A stretch of DNA of 64,000 nucleotides from Acidovorax sp. GTDB lineage: Bacteria; Pseudomonadota; Gammaproteobacteria; Burkholderiales; Burkholderiaceae_C. Made by a program: the position numbers and the translations under genes. Below are positions 12,054 to 20,806 of the stretch, one piece after another; the stretch's first letter is position 1, and each line of letters starts with the position of its first letter. The stretch covers positions 1 through 64,000 of the forward strand of contig JAITLO010000029.1 in the NCBI GenBank assembly GCA_031277855.1. Direction: 5' to 3'. The notes below the pieces were generated by a model. It made no database searches. It worked only from the letters and a program-made list of their open reading frames with translations, and was not told the origin of the DNA.

Positions 12054-13181
12054 ATGGACATCCAATCGCCTCTCCAACTGCTCGGTGGCATCTCGCCCGA
12101 GAAATTCATGCGCACCTACTGGCACAAGAAACCGCTCTTGATCCGCCAGGCCATTCCCGGCTTCAAGCCCCTGCTCAATCGCGCCCAGCTGCTGGCCCTG
12201 GCCGGTGAAGAGGGCGTGGAAGCGCGTTTGATCGAGCAGCTGGGTGAGGGCGCCTGGAAGCTCTCCCACGGCCCCTTCCCGCGCCGCAAGCTGCCTTCGC
12301 TGGCCAAGCCCGGCTGGACCGCGCTGGTGCAGGGCGTGGACCTGCATGTGCAGTCCGCCCACGCGCTGCTGCAGCAGTTCCGCTTTGTGCCCGATGCGCG
12401 CATGGATGATTTGATGATCAGCTTTGCCACCGACCAGGGTGGCGTGGGCCCGCACTTCGACAACTACGATGTGTTTTTGCTGCAGGCCCACGGCAAGCGC
12501 CGCTGGCGCATTGGCCGGCAAAAAGATTTCAGCCTGCAAGAAGGCGTGCCGCTGAAGATTCTCACCAACTTCGAACCCGAAGAGGAATGGGTGCTGGAGC
12601 CCGGTGACATGCTGTACCTGCCGCCCAAGTGGGCGCATGACGGCATTGCCGAGGGCGAGTGCATGACGTACTCCGTGGGCTTTCGCTCGCCCAAGCAGGA
12701 CGAGCTGGCGCGCGAAATCTTTTTGCGCATGTCCGATGCCCCGGACGATGCCCCCAAGGAAGTGGTCTACAAAGACCCCAAGCAGCCTGCTGTGAACCAC
12801 CCCGGCGCCATTCCCGCCGACCTGTACGACTTTGCCCGCGAGGCGCTGAAAAAAGCCCTGGCCGAGCCGCTGGCGCTGGAGCGCGCCCTGGGCGAGTACA
12901 TGAGCGACCCCAAGCCCAATGTCTGGTTCGAGCCGGCCGAGGACTTCGCCATGATCGAGGGCGTGGAACTCAACCGCCGCACCCGCATGCTGTATGACGC
13001 CAAGCACATCTTTATCAACGGCGAAAGCTATTTGGCCGGCGGTAAGGACGCCAAGCTGATGCAGCAGTTGGCCGACACCCGCCACCTCTCGGTGCGCGAG
13101 GTGCAGCAGTTCAGCGACGATGCGCTGGAGCTGCTGTCCAGCTGGGTGGATGCGGGTTGGGCCCATAGCGTGCCTGCGTAA
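12054..13181 (+). CDS. roxA: Ribosomal oxygenase, JmjC/cupin type (uL16 arginine hydroxylase)
   Basis: A 375-residue Fe(II)/2-oxoglutarate oxygenase of the YcfD/RoxA family, which hydroxylates an arginine of ribosomal protein uL16. The cupin core shows the metal-binding HxD pair (His134 and Asp136 in [10 protein letters not shown]) and the distal His195 in KWAHDG; the opening [19 protein letters not shown] and the C-terminal winged-helix region after about residue 250 match the family. It is a single-gene unit: a clear terminator follows 23 bases after its stop, and the FKBP gene is transcribed away from it. Confidence 0.93.
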   Translation: MDIQSPLQLLGGISPEKFMRTYWHKKPLLIRQAIPGFKPLLNRAQLLALAGEEGVEARLIEQLGEGAWKLSHGPFPRRKLPSLAKPGWTALVQGVDLHVQSAHALLQQFRFVPDARMDDLMISFATDQGGVGPHFDNYDVFLLQAHGKRRWRIGRQKDFSLQEGVPLKILTNFEPEEEWVLEPGDMLYLPPKWAHDGIAEGECMTYSVGFRSPKQDELAREIFLRMSDAPDDAPKEVVYKDPKQPAVNHPGAIPADLYDFAREALKKALAEPLALERALGEYMSDPKPNVWFEPAEDFAMIEGVELNRRTRMLYDAKHIFINGESYLAGGKDAKLMQQLADTRHLSVREVQQFSDDALELLSSWVDAGWAHSVPA

Positions 13182-13204
13182 ATCCGGCACCTGCCTTTTT
13201 CACC

Positions 13205-13227
13205 AAGGCTGCTGCGGCAGCCTTTTT
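13205..13227 (+). terminator. Rho-independent terminator after roxA
   Basis: An 8-bp perfect stem (AAGGCTGC with GCAGCCTT) with a TGCG tetraloop is followed by further T residues. It separates roxA from the riboswitch-controlled ribB. Confidence 0.88.
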
Positions 13228-13333
13228 GTTGCCCCGACATGGGGACAGCTTGATCCGCCTCAAACGCCCGTGCAGCCGAGGCGCGGGAAGGGCGCAGTCC
13301 TTCCTAGAATGGTCCGGTTGGCCCAGGCCAACA

Positions 13334-13494
13334 CGTCTTCAGGGCGGGGTGCAATTCCCCACCGGCGGTAGGCGAGGCTGCGGTGCATACCGCAGGCCCC
13401 TCGCAAGCCCGCGAGCGCTCCCGGCTCCACGCCGGGAGGTCAGCAGATCTGGCAGCACTCCAGAGCCGACGGTCACAGTCCGGATGCAAGAAGA
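13334..13494 (+). promoter_or_regulatory. FMN riboswitch (RFN element)
   Basis: The conserved RFN blocks appear in order: TTCAGGGCGGGGTG, CCCCACCGGCGGT, a variable GC-rich hairpin (13400-13440), GTCAGCAGATCTGG, CCAGAGCCGACGGTCACAGTCCG with the closing GGATG. It lies 110 bases before ribB in the same direction, so flavin mononucleotide should repress ribB through this leader. Confidence 0.96.
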
Positions 13495-13603
13495 TGGGCA
13501 AGGCGCGCGCTGCGCTGGGGAGGGCTGTGGCCTTGCCCTGGCGCGCGTGCCTTGCCGCGTGCCCCGAAAACGTCTTCTCCACCTTTTATTGAGGAGCGTT
13601 TGC

Positions 13604-14305
13604 ATGTTTGAAACCCCCGTAGCGGAGCGCCAGCCGCCCGCATTCCCCGTGCTTTCTTCCGATGCAGTGGCCGTGCGCGAGCGCGTGCATGCCGCAGTAC
13701 AGGCCGTGCGCAACGGCCTGCCTGTGGTGCTGATGGACGACTACGACCGTGAGAACGAGGCCGATCTGATCCTGGCGGCCGAGCGCCTGACCGAGCAGAC
13801 CATGGCCCAGCTCATACGCGATGGCAGCGGCATTGTCTGTCTGTGCCTGAGCGATGCCACGGTCCAGCAACTGCAACTGCCGCAGATGGTGCAGCACAAC
13901 GAAAGCGCGTTCAGCACGGCGTTTACCGTCACCATCGAGGCGCGCCATGGCGTGAGCACCGGTGTGAGTGCACGAGACCGGCTGACCACCATACAGGCCG
14001 CCATTGCGCCGGATGCCAAGCCCGAAGACCTGGTGCGCCCCGGCCATGTGTTTCCCCTGCGTGCCCACCCGGGTGGTGTGTTGGCGCGCCAGGGGCATAC
14101 CGAGGGCTCGGTCTGCCTGGCGACACTGGCCGGCCTGCGGCCTATGGGCGTGTTGTGCGAGCTGATGAACCCCGACGGTAGCATGACGCGGGGCCCGCAG
14201 GTGCTGGACTATGCACGCCAGCATGGCCTGCCGTTGCTGGCGATTGCCGATCTGGTGGCTTATTGCCAGCAGATGGCGCAGATGCAGCAGATGCCGGTGG
14301 CTTAA
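13604..14305 (+). CDS. ribB: 3,4-dihydroxy-2-butanone 4-phosphate synthase
   Basis: Converts ribulose 5-phosphate to the four-carbon precursor of riboflavin. The 233-residue protein is the single-domain form without the GTP cyclohydrolase II half. Motifs seen: DRENEAD (48-54, catalytic acidic loop), [10 protein letters not shown] (114-123), RPGHVFPL (145-152), HTEGSV (165-170) and CELMNPDG (185-192). The start ATG 13604 follows a GAGGAG ribosome site. An FMN riboswitch lies directly upstream, so it is probably a dedicated flavin-repressed supply copy; the main rib operon is not in this window. It is convergent with a TetR gene ten bases away. Confidence 0.96.
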   Translation: MFETPVAERQPPAFPVLSSDAVAVRERVHAAVQAVRNGLPVVLMDDYDRENEADLILAAERLTEQTMAQLIRDGSGIVCLCLSDATVQQLQLPQMVQHNESAFSTAFTVTIEARHGVSTGVSARDRLTTIQAAIAPDAKPEDLVRPGHVFPLRAHPGGVLARQGHTEGSVCLATLAGLRPMGVLCELMNPDGSMTRGPQVLDYARQHGLPLLAIADLVAYCQQMAQMQQMPVA

Positions 14306-14314
14306 GAACGTGCT

Positions 14315-14953
14315 CTAAGTCCCTTTCCGCATCTGCTGCGGCGCGCCGCACAGATAGCTGCACAGCATGTCCACCATGGCGTGCTCGATCTGTGCGGGCG
14401 GGTGGGGCGCACCCGGCGGAATCACGGCTGCATGGATCAGCGCTTCCATGGTGCGCAGTGCCATCCAGGTGGCCAGGTCCAGGTCGGGCGGCACCAGCTC
14501 ATGCCTATGGTCTTCCAGCAGCTGGCGGATGCGGCTTTGGATGCTGTGGTCCGTGGGGTTCTGCGCCTGGGGGGCATCAAAGAAGGGAAACTCCTGCTCC
14601 AGCACCCGGTGCAGCTCCGGGTCTACCAGGTGGGCTGCCAGCCAGGCATGGACGATGGCCGCCAGCTTGCCGCGCAAATCCAGGGGCTGGCTGTCTGCCA
14701 GGGCGGACACCATGGCGGCATGCATGTGCTGGGCATGGCGCTCGTGCAATGCCGTGACCAGCGAATCCTTGTGCGGGAAGTACTGGTAGACCGAGCCCAC
14801 ACTGACACCTGCGCGCTCGGCCACCAGATTGGTGTTGGTGCCGGCATAGCCACGCTCGCTCAGAACGCGAGCCGTGGCTTCCAAAATAGCCTCTACCAGG
14901 GCCCGGGAACGGCTTTGGCGCGGTATGCGACGGGGTTGGGGCAGGGTGGACAT
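14315..14953 (-). CDS. TetR-family transcriptional regulator
   Basis: A 212-residue repressor-type protein. The N-terminal helix-turn-helix is clear (ILEATARVLSERGYAGTNTNLVAERAGVSVGSVYQYF in two parts, about 23-59); the rest is a helical ligand-binding domain with no recognised ligand. It is divergent from an MFS transporter gene across 86 bases, the usual arrangement of a TetR repressor and its efflux target. An inverted repeat at 15012-15023 is a candidate operator. Confidence 0.92.
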   Translation of the reverse strand: MSTLPQPRRIPRQSRSRALVEAILEATARVLSERGYAGTNTNLVAERAGVSVGSVYQYFPHKDSLVTALHERHAQHMHAAMVSALADSQPLDLRGKLAAIVHAWLAAHLVDPELHRVLEQEFPFFDAPQAQNPTDHSIQSRIRQLLEDHRHELVPPDLDLATWMALRTMEALIHAAVIPPGAPHPPAQIEHAMVDMLCSYLCGAPQQMRKGT

Positions 14954-15011
14954 GGGGCGCTCCGAATGCGAGTTTCAAACGTGAGGAATCATTCATATTA
15001 TTCCAAAAGTC

Positions 15012-15023
15012 GAGCAAATGCTC
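15012..15023. promoter_or_regulatory. Candidate TetR operator
   Basis: GAGCA-AA-TGCTC inverted repeat in an AT-rich stretch between the divergent TetR and MFS genes, with looser flanking symmetry (CCAAA ... TTTGG). It is placed to control both promoters. No footprint evidence is possible from sequence alone. Confidence 0.4.
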
Positions 15024-15039
15024 ATATTTGGAGTGATGG

Positions 15040-16254
15040 ATGTCTCACCGTTCTCGTGCGGCGACAGCTGCTGCGCAACCGCAGCCTGCCGCCAATGTTT
15101 TTCTCAAGCTACTGCCGCTGACGCTGGCAGTGTTCATCGGTTTTTTGACCATAGGCCTGCCCCTGCCAGTGCTGCCTCTGCATGTGCATGACGGCCTGGG
15201 CATGAGCACCCTGGTGGTCGGGGTGGTGATTGGCACGCAGTTCGCTGCGGCCTTGCTGTCCCGGGCCTGGGCCGGCAATCTGGCCGATACACGTGGCGCC
15301 AAACGCGCGGTGCTCACAGGCTTGCTGGTGGCTTCCGCTTCCGGCGTGGTGTATCTGGTGTCGCTGGCGTTTCTGGATGCTCCCAGCACATCGGTCTGGG
15401 TGCTGCTTTTGGGGCGTGTCTTGCTGGGCTGTGGTGAAAGCCTGGTGGTGACCGGCGCCTTGAGCTGGGGTGTGGGCCTGGTGGGGCCGCAGAATGCGGG
15501 CAAGGTCATGGCCTGGGTCGGCATTGCCATGTATGGCGCTTATGCGCTGGGGGCTCCCGCAGGCGTGGCGGTGCATGCCGCCCATGGCTTTGCCGGTATC
15601 TCCGTGGCTGCCGTCATCCTGCCCTTGCTGGCACTGCTGTTGGTGGCCGCGGTACGTGCCGTGGCGCCCACGGCGACGCGGCGCACCCCGTTTTACAAGG
15701 TGCTGGGCGTGGTCTGGGGTGCAGGCATGGGCCTGGCGCTGTCCAGCGTGGGCTTTGGTGTGATCACCGCCTTTATCGCCTTGTTGTTTGCGGCCCATGA
15801 CTGGGGCAATGCATCGCTGGCCTTTACCGCCTTTGGCCTGGCGTTTATTGCGGCACGTATCTTCTTTGGCCATCTGCCCGACAAGCTGGGCGGTGCGCGT
15901 GTGGCACTGGTCTGCGTGCTGGTGGAGGCACTGGGGCAGTTGCTGATCTGGGGCGCACACACGCCTATCACGGCCTATGTGGGTGCGGCTTTGACCGGTT
16001 TTGGCTATTCCCTGGCCTTCCCCGGTTTTGGCGTGGAAGCCGTGCGCCGTGCACCGCCCCAGAGTCGGGGTGTGGCCATGGGGGCTTATGTGGCATTTTT
16101 GGATATCTCGCTGGGTATCACCGGCCCGGCCCTTGGCGCAGTGGCCGGCGCATGGGGAGTCGAGGCGGTGTACCTGGTGGGGGCCATTGCCGTGGTGTCG
16201 TCCGTGCTGGTGGCTGTGCGCCTGCTGATGGCTGCACCCCGCGCTGCGGCCTGA
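15040..16254 (+). CDS. MFS transporter, drug or sugar efflux type
   Basis: A 404-residue major facilitator protein with about twelve hydrophobic segments. Between helices 2 and 3 it has the family loop (GNLADTRGAKRAV) and a matching loop after helix 8 (GHLPDKLGGARVAL). Overall it resembles the YhhS/YfcJ-like arabinose-efflux group. The transported compound cannot be named from sequence. It is divergent from the TetR gene, which probably represses it, and convergent with an AraC gene 16 bases downstream. Confidence 0.9.
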   Translation: MSHRSRAATAAAQPQPAANVFLKLLPLTLAVFIGFLTIGLPLPVLPLHVHDGLGMSTLVVGVVIGTQFAAALLSRAWAGNLADTRGAKRAVLTGLLVASASGVVYLVSLAFLDAPSTSVWVLLLGRVLLGCGESLVVTGALSWGVGLVGPQNAGKVMAWVGIAMYGAYALGAPAGVAVHAAHGFAGISVAAVILPLLALLLVAAVRAVAPTATRRTPFYKVLGVVWGAGMGLALSSVGFGVITAFIALLFAAHDWGNASLAFTAFGLAFIAARIFFGHLPDKLGGARVALVCVLVEALGQLLIWGAHTPITAYVGAALTGFGYSLAFPGFGVEAVRRAPPQSRGVAMGAYVAFLDISLGITGPALGAVAGAWGVEAVYLVGAIAVVSSVLVAVRLLMAAPRAAA

Positions 16255-16270
16255 GCACGCAGCCTTGGCG

Positions 16271-17158
16271 TTAGCGCACAGCGGAAGGCAGGTAGCCAAA
16301 GCGTGCGCGGAATCGCTCGGCAAAGCGCGCATGGGATTGGTATCCGCAGGCCTGTGCAATGCGGGGAATGCTCCAGGCCGTGGTCTGGAGCAGCAGCATG
16401 GCGTGGTGCATGCGGATGTCGGCCAGCAGATGTTCAAAGCGCACGCCCTCGCCGGCAAGGCGGCGGCGCAATGTGGCTTCGCTCATGGCAAGGGCCTGCC
16501 CTGCGGCGTGCGCGGTCCAGCGCTGCTCGGGCGCCTCCCCCATCAGGGTGCGCAGGCGCCCGGCCGTGCTGGCTTGCGTGGCTGCTGGAAAGCCATGGCC
16601 GCGTTCCGCGAGCAGCAGCAGAAAGTCCATCAGCCGGTGCTGCAGGCGTGCATCGCTGACACGCTGGATGCCCACGCTGTCGATCACCCGCCGGAATGTG
16701 GACTCCAGCTCAGCATCCAGTACGGGCTGTTGATAGGGCGCTGCCTGGCTGCTATGTGGCGTGCGTGGCCCATGTGCTTGGTGAAATGCCTGCAGCAGCG
16801 TGCTGGAGAGCGTCAGGAATACCGAGCGAAAGCGTTGCTCGCTGCCGCCTGGTGTTTTCAAAAGATCGGCACAGGTTCCCGGTGCGATCAGCAGCAGCGA
16901 TGTGGGCGCATCCACCGACAGCGGGTGAACGCCTGTGTGCACGTCGAGCCGCCCCGCAGCGACCAGCAGCACGGTGGCGTCGTGAAACAGAAACCGTGGT
17001 GTGTGCTGGACCTGGGCCAGGCAGGGCTGGGCCAGAGCGCACAGGCCCGGCCGCTGCACCGGCGTGGCAGAAGGCAGCAGCCAATCAGCCCCAAGCTCTG
17101 CTGGGGCCTGGGCATTGGGTTGCGGCAATGCGGTGGTGGCGCTGTGCCTGCTCACCAC
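16271..17158 (-). CDS. AraC-family transcriptional regulator
   Basis: A 295-residue activator-type protein. The C-terminal third holds the two AraC helix-turn-helix motifs (AMSEATLRRRLAGEGVRF, then SIPRIAQACGYQSHARFAERF and a final FGYLPSAVR). The N-terminal half is a cupin-like effector domain (LFHDATVLLVAAGRLDVHTG). It starts with GTG at 17158, touching the stop of the upstream PEBP gene, so the two are translated from one transcript. Effector unknown. Confidence 0.9.
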   Translation of the reverse strand: MVSRHSATTALPQPNAQAPAELGADWLLPSATPVQRPGLCALAQPCLAQVQHTPRFLFHDATVLLVAAGRLDVHTGVHPLSVDAPTSLLLIAPGTCADLLKTPGGSEQRFRSVFLTLSSTLLQAFHQAHGPRTPHSSQAAPYQQPVLDAELESTFRRVIDSVGIQRVSDARLQHRLMDFLLLLAERGHGFPAATQASTAGRLRTLMGEAPEQRWTAHAAGQALAMSEATLRRRLAGEGVRFEHLLADIRMHHAMLLLQTTAWSIPRIAQACGYQSHARFAERFRARFGYLPSAVR

Positions 17159-17806
17159 TCAGCCCAGCGCTATGGCGGGGTTGAGGCAATACAGGCCGAC
17201 CAGGCTGGCCTGGCCCAGCACCGGGGCGGCGGCCAATGCGGCCCGCACGTTGGGGCCCGTCAGCGGCCCTTCTACGGCCAGCGTGGGGGTGGCCAGCGCA
17301 TAGACCGTGAAGACATAGCGGTGCACCAGCATATCGTTCCAGGGTGGGCAGGGGCCGTCGTAGCCATGGTATTCGCCCTGCATCTGCGCATCGCCGGCAA
17401 ACCAGGCGGTGTAGTCGTTGAGGCCGTGGCGCAGACCCTGGTCAGCATGGGATGTGGTGTGAGGGCCGGGCTTGCCAGTGGGCGTCACCCCGTTGGAATG
17501 CGCGCCGGCCTCGATCTGGGTGGTGCTGGCGGGAATGTCGAGCAGCAGCCAGTGAAAGAAGTCAACGCGCGGCAGATCGGCTGGCACGACGCGGCCCTCC
17601 TGGTTTACGTCATCGCAACGGCTGGGCACGTCGGGGTCGTGGCAGACGATGACGAAGGACTGGGTGCCCGCAGGCGCACCGCTCCATGCCAGATGCGGGT
17701 TGCGGTTGGATGACAGGGCGATATGGGTGGAGGCATGGGGCACGGCGAAGGCAAATTCGCCGGGAATCGCCTGGCCGTCCTGGAAGCTGTGGCTGCTCAG
17801 TTGCAT
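17159..17806 (-). CDS. YbhB/YbcL family (Raf-kinase-inhibitor-like, PEBP) protein
   Basis: A 215-residue member of the bacterial PEBP family, whose function is not established. Conserved pieces are visible: NPHLAWSGAPAGTQSFVIVCHDPD with the ligand-site Asp and Pro, FFHWLLLDIP, NDYTAWF, and the YDGPCPPWNDMLVHRYVFTVYAL segment that lines the anion pocket. The start at 17806 (MQLSSHSF) fits the family and leaves out an upstream extension. It is followed without a gap by the AraC gene, so the regulator may control or be controlled with it. Confidence 0.88.
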   Translation of the reverse strand: MQLSSHSFQDGQAIPGEFAFAVPHASTHIALSSNRNPHLAWSGAPAGTQSFVIVCHDPDVPSRCDDVNQEGRVVPADLPRVDFFHWLLLDIPASTTQIEAGAHSNGVTPTGKPGPHTTSHADQGLRHGLNDYTAWFAGDAQMQGEYHGYDGPCPPWNDMLVHRYVFTVYALATPTLAVEGPLTGPNVRAALAAAPVLGQASLVGLYCLNPAIALG

Positions 17807-17992
17807 GGGGAGCGCTGTCCTTTGTGTGGGTGGAACATGGAGGAATGGGCAGGTGCTGCGTGCAGCAAATGCGGTGCGCCAAATTCTAGGGACGCATGGA
17901 TTGGGATGGTGAGCAAATCCAGTCAATCTTGTTCCCTATGCGCTCAATATGATTGCTTGTGGTGGTTGTAGGGAGCAAGACTGCCGCAATGG

Positions 17993-18015
17993 AAAAAGGC
18001 CCCTTGCGGAGCCTT
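17993..18015 (-). terminator. Rho-independent terminator after the DUF5610 gene
   Basis: On the minus strand an 8-bp stem (AAGGCTCC with GGGGCCTT, one U-G pair) and a short GCAA loop are followed by TTTTT. It lies about 48 bases past the stop at 18063. Confidence 0.8.
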
Positions 18016-18062
18016 GGTGTTTGCCAGCCCTTGGGGGCAGGGCGTTGGCGTTGCTGCAGCGC

Positions 18063-18692
18063 TCAGGCCGTGGCGGTCTTGGCCGGGCTGTCAGCGGTGT
18101 CGCTGGCGCTGTCCTGCGGTGCCTTCAAGGCCGCCAGCCTTTGCTGCAGAAAGTCGTCAAAGCCTTTGTGCACCAGGCTGTAGGTGCGTTCCACGGCGCT
18201 GCGCACGGGGCTGTCGGCCTCGCCCCAGACACCCAGGCCCTGCAGGATGTCCTTGGCCTCGCCATAGCCTTGTTCAAAGCCGCTGCGGATGGTGGCCACA
18301 AAGTCCTGCAGCAGGGTCTCGGGATCTTTGTTCGGGTACTTGGCGGCGTAGCGGTCGAACATGGCGGTGGACAGCGAGACGATGCGCCCGGCCACGGCTT
18401 CGCTGCTTTGGTCTTGCTGCTGGGCCTTGGCGATGGCGTCTTCACCCAGCTCGGGGGCCAGCACCTCGTTGAGCTTGTCCACGGCGGCGCGGTAGAGCAG
18501 CGTCATGCTCTGGTTGCCGGCCGAGATGGACACATCCATCGACGCCTGCAGGATTTGCGCGTTCTGCTGGGTGCGCTGGCCTTCGCGGCTGGTGGCGGCG
18601 GTGCGCTGGGCCTGTTCCAACTCGCTGCTGGCGGGCTTGGTGCTGGTGGTGGACGCATTGGGTGCGGCAAGGCTGCTGGTGGTGCTGACCAT
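18063..18692 (-). CDS. DUF5610-domain protein
   Basis: A 209-residue soluble protein, mostly helical, with Ser/Thr/Ala-rich ends. The segment from about 110 to 185 (FVATIRSGFEQGYGEAKDILQGLGVWGE, then SAVERTYSLVHKGFDDFL) matches what I know of the DUF5610 domain, found in proteobacterial proteins of unknown role. No signal peptide or membrane segment is seen. It is a single-gene unit ending at a clear terminator. Confidence 0.8.
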   Translation of the reverse strand: MVSTTSSLAAPNASTTSTKPASSELEQAQRTAATSREGQRTQQNAQILQASMDVSISAGNQSMTLLYRAAVDKLNEVLAPELGEDAIAKAQQQDQSSEAVAGRIVSLSTAMFDRYAAKYPNKDPETLLQDFVATIRSGFEQGYGEAKDILQGLGVWGEADSPVRSAVERTYSLVHKGFDDFLQQRLAALKAPQDSASDTADSPAKTATA

Positions 18693-19033
18693 GGTCTCCT
18701 CCTGTGGTGATGGGTGTTCTGCGGCGCAGCTTGCAGGGCTGCTTGTCGTACTTATCGGCAGCGGAGAAAAGAACTTGAGCCCATCACGTCATAAAGAAAA
18801 AATGAGAGCAGTTACTGCAAGATGGCGCTGGATTGCAGGTGTAAAAGTATCTGAAACTATTATGAATAAAGCGCAGGCAGCTCCTGTTTTGCAGTGTCTG
18901 ATCTGGTGTGCGGTAAAAATATTTCATCTGATATGGTCTTTCTGCCCCCATCTGATTCTGTGCAAGAAGGGGGCGGCGTCGCATAGTTGCTTGCATTCCA
19001 TGGCCTCAGAGCTACGACTGTGTTGACCTCCCG
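18693..19033. other. Gene-free intergenic stretch upstream of ccoG
   Basis: These 341 bases separate the divergent DUF5610 and ccoG genes. The part from about 18780 to 18960 is distinctly AT-richer than its surroundings and probably holds both promoters. I looked for an FNR/ANR box (TTGAT-N4-ATCAA) and did not find one; no open frame here looks coding. Confidence 0.6.
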
Positions 19034-20500
19034 ATGAAACCGTCCCACGACTCCTCCCGCAATGCCTCCGGCAAGGCGGCTGCCCGCAAAACCATTCCCA
19101 TCCATGTGGCCGAGCCCGAAGGCGAGTCCTTCTACGAAAAGCGCCAGAAGATCCAGCCCCGCTCGGTGACCGGGCGCTTTGCGCACTGGCGCTGGGCGCT
19201 GGTGTGGATCACCCAGCTGTTTTTCTATGTCGTGCCCTGGCTGCAGATTCACGGCCGCCAGGCCCTGCTCTTTGATCTGGAGCAGCGGCGTTTTTACATC
19301 TTCGGCTGGCTGCTGGTGCCCCAGGACTTCATCTACCTGGCCGTGCTGCTGATCATCAGCGCGCTGGCGCTGTTCCTGTTCACCACGGTGGCAGGGCGGC
19401 TGTGGTGCGGTTTCAGCTGCCCACAGACCGTTTACACCGAGCTCTTCATGTGGATAGAGCGCCGTACCGAAGGCGACCGCAGCGCCCGCCTGCGCCTGGA
19501 CGGCAGCGGCTGGACGGCCGAGAAAATCCTCAAGCGCGGCGGCAAGCATTTGCTGTGGGTGCTGGTGGCGCTGTGGACCGGCGTGACCTTTGTGGGCTAC
19601 TTTGTGCCCATTCGCGCGCTGGTGGTGGACCTGGCCAGCTTTGTCGGCCCCTGGCAGATGTTCTGGGCACTGTTCTACGCCGCGGCCACCTATGGCAATG
19701 CGGGCTTTCTGCGCGAGCAGGTCTGCAAATACATGTGCCCTTATGCGCGCTTTCAAAGTGCCATGATGGACAGCGACACCCAGGTGGTCAGCTACGATAG
19801 CGCCCGGGGCGAAGGTGAAAAAGGCCGTGCCCCGCGCGCCAAGGGTGTGGACCACCATGCCCAGGGCCTGGGCGACTGCATAGACTGCGGCCTGTGTGTG
19901 CAGGTCTGCCCCGTGGGCATCGACATCCGCAACGGCCTGCAGTACGAGTGCATAGGGTGCGGTCTGTGCATAGACGCCTGCAACAGCGTGATGGACAAGA
20001 TGCACTACCCGCGTGGCCTGATTCGCCTGACCACGCAAAAAGCCCTGGCCGGCGGCTGGCGTGCGGCCCAGACCTGGCGGCGCATTGCCCGCCCCCGTGT
20101 GCTGCTGTATGCCACCGGCCTGGTGGCCATCAGCGTGGCCATGGTGGTCAGCCTCTACCAGCGCACACCGCTGCAGGTGGACGTGGTGCGCGACCGGGGC
20201 ACGCTGTCACGCATCGTGGCCGGCGGCCAGATCGAGAACATCTACCGCGTGCAGATTGCCAACGCCACCGAGCAGCCCCAGCGCTTCCGTCTGAGTGCCA
20301 GCGGGCTGGATGGCATCCGCGTGGCCTCGGAGGTGGAAGTGCCACTGGATGCAGCACAGGACCGCTGGGTGGTGGTGCGCCTGCAAGCCCCTTATGGTGT
20401 GGCCGCAGCAGGCTCGCATACCGTGCATATCCAGGTGCAGGCCGAGGGCGATACGGCCTTGCAGGTCGCGGCCAAGACCACTTTCCTGGTGCCGCGCTAA
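19034..20500 (+). CDS. ccoG: Cytochrome oxidase accessory protein CcoG (FixG/RdxA)
   Basis: A 488-residue inner-membrane iron-sulfur protein needed for assembly of cbb3-type cytochrome oxidase, where it acts in copper reduction. About five membrane segments are visible, plus the family's CGFSCPQTVYTE and CKYMCPYARFQ motifs. Two ferredoxin-type 4Fe-4S clusters follow (CIDCGLCVQVCPVG and CIGCGLCIDACNS, around residues 280-320), then a last membrane helix and a C-terminal periplasmic Ig-like domain. The ccoNOPQ genes are not in the window. A strong terminator follows. Confidence 0.95.
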   Translation: MKPSHDSSRNASGKAAARKTIPIHVAEPEGESFYEKRQKIQPRSVTGRFAHWRWALVWITQLFFYVVPWLQIHGRQALLFDLEQRRFYIFGWLLVPQDFIYLAVLLIISALALFLFTTVAGRLWCGFSCPQTVYTELFMWIERRTEGDRSARLRLDGSGWTAEKILKRGGKHLLWVLVALWTGVTFVGYFVPIRALVVDLASFVGPWQMFWALFYAAATYGNAGFLREQVCKYMCPYARFQSAMMDSDTQVVSYDSARGEGEKGRAPRAKGVDHHAQGLGDCIDCGLCVQVCPVGIDIRNGLQYECIGCGLCIDACNSVMDKMHYPRGLIRLTTQKALAGGWRAAQTWRRIARPRVLLYATGLVAISVAMVVSLYQRTPLQVDVVRDRGTLSRIVAGGQIENIYRVQIANATEQPQRFRLSASGLDGIRVASEVEVPLDAAQDRWVVVRLQAPYGVAAAGSHTVHIQVQAEGDTALQVAAKTTFLVPR

Positions 20501-20557
20501 CAGTGCGAATGCATACGTAACCCTTGTGTTGCTGGCAGCTTTGCGCTGCCATCCTTT

Positions 20558-20585
20558 ACGGTCTGCTTAGGCAGGCCGTTTTTTT
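20558..20585 (+). terminator. Rho-independent terminator after ccoG
   Basis: A 9-bp stem (ACGGTCTGC with GCAGGCCGT, one wobble pair) with a TTAG tetraloop runs into seven T. It lies 57 bases after the ccoG stop. Confidence 0.9.
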
Positions 20586-20806
20586 ATGCCTGCACGGAAT
20601 GTGCTGGTGTTTGCAGGCCGGAGCGGGCCTGTGCAGCGCAGCGGGCTTTCACCTCACACCACAACGGCCAGACGGCGCTTCAGGCGCGGCGCGCGCCCGC
20701 AGAGCAGTGCTCTTGCACGGCAAGGGCGCGCAACAAAGCATCAAGCGCCGTATGGCCGCCGTAAAACGAGACACCAGCCGAAGCCGTCAGGCTTCGTATG
20801 CATTGT
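20586..20806. other. Intergenic stretch between convergent ccoG and MocR genes
   Basis: No coding sequence is supported here. The one visible structure is a 7-bp hairpin (CGAAGCC, GTCA loop, GGCTTCG) at 20779-20796, close to the MocR gene's stop. It lacks a T run on either strand, so it is at best a weak terminator for that gene. Confidence 0.5.

Noticed and set aside
18693..19033. An FNR/ANR box controlling ccoG
   Set aside because: Searched for TTGAT-N4-ATCAA and close variants in the AT-rich part; none was convincing.
20779..20796. A terminator for the MocR gene
   Set aside because: The 7-bp hairpin is real but has no T run in the needed direction.
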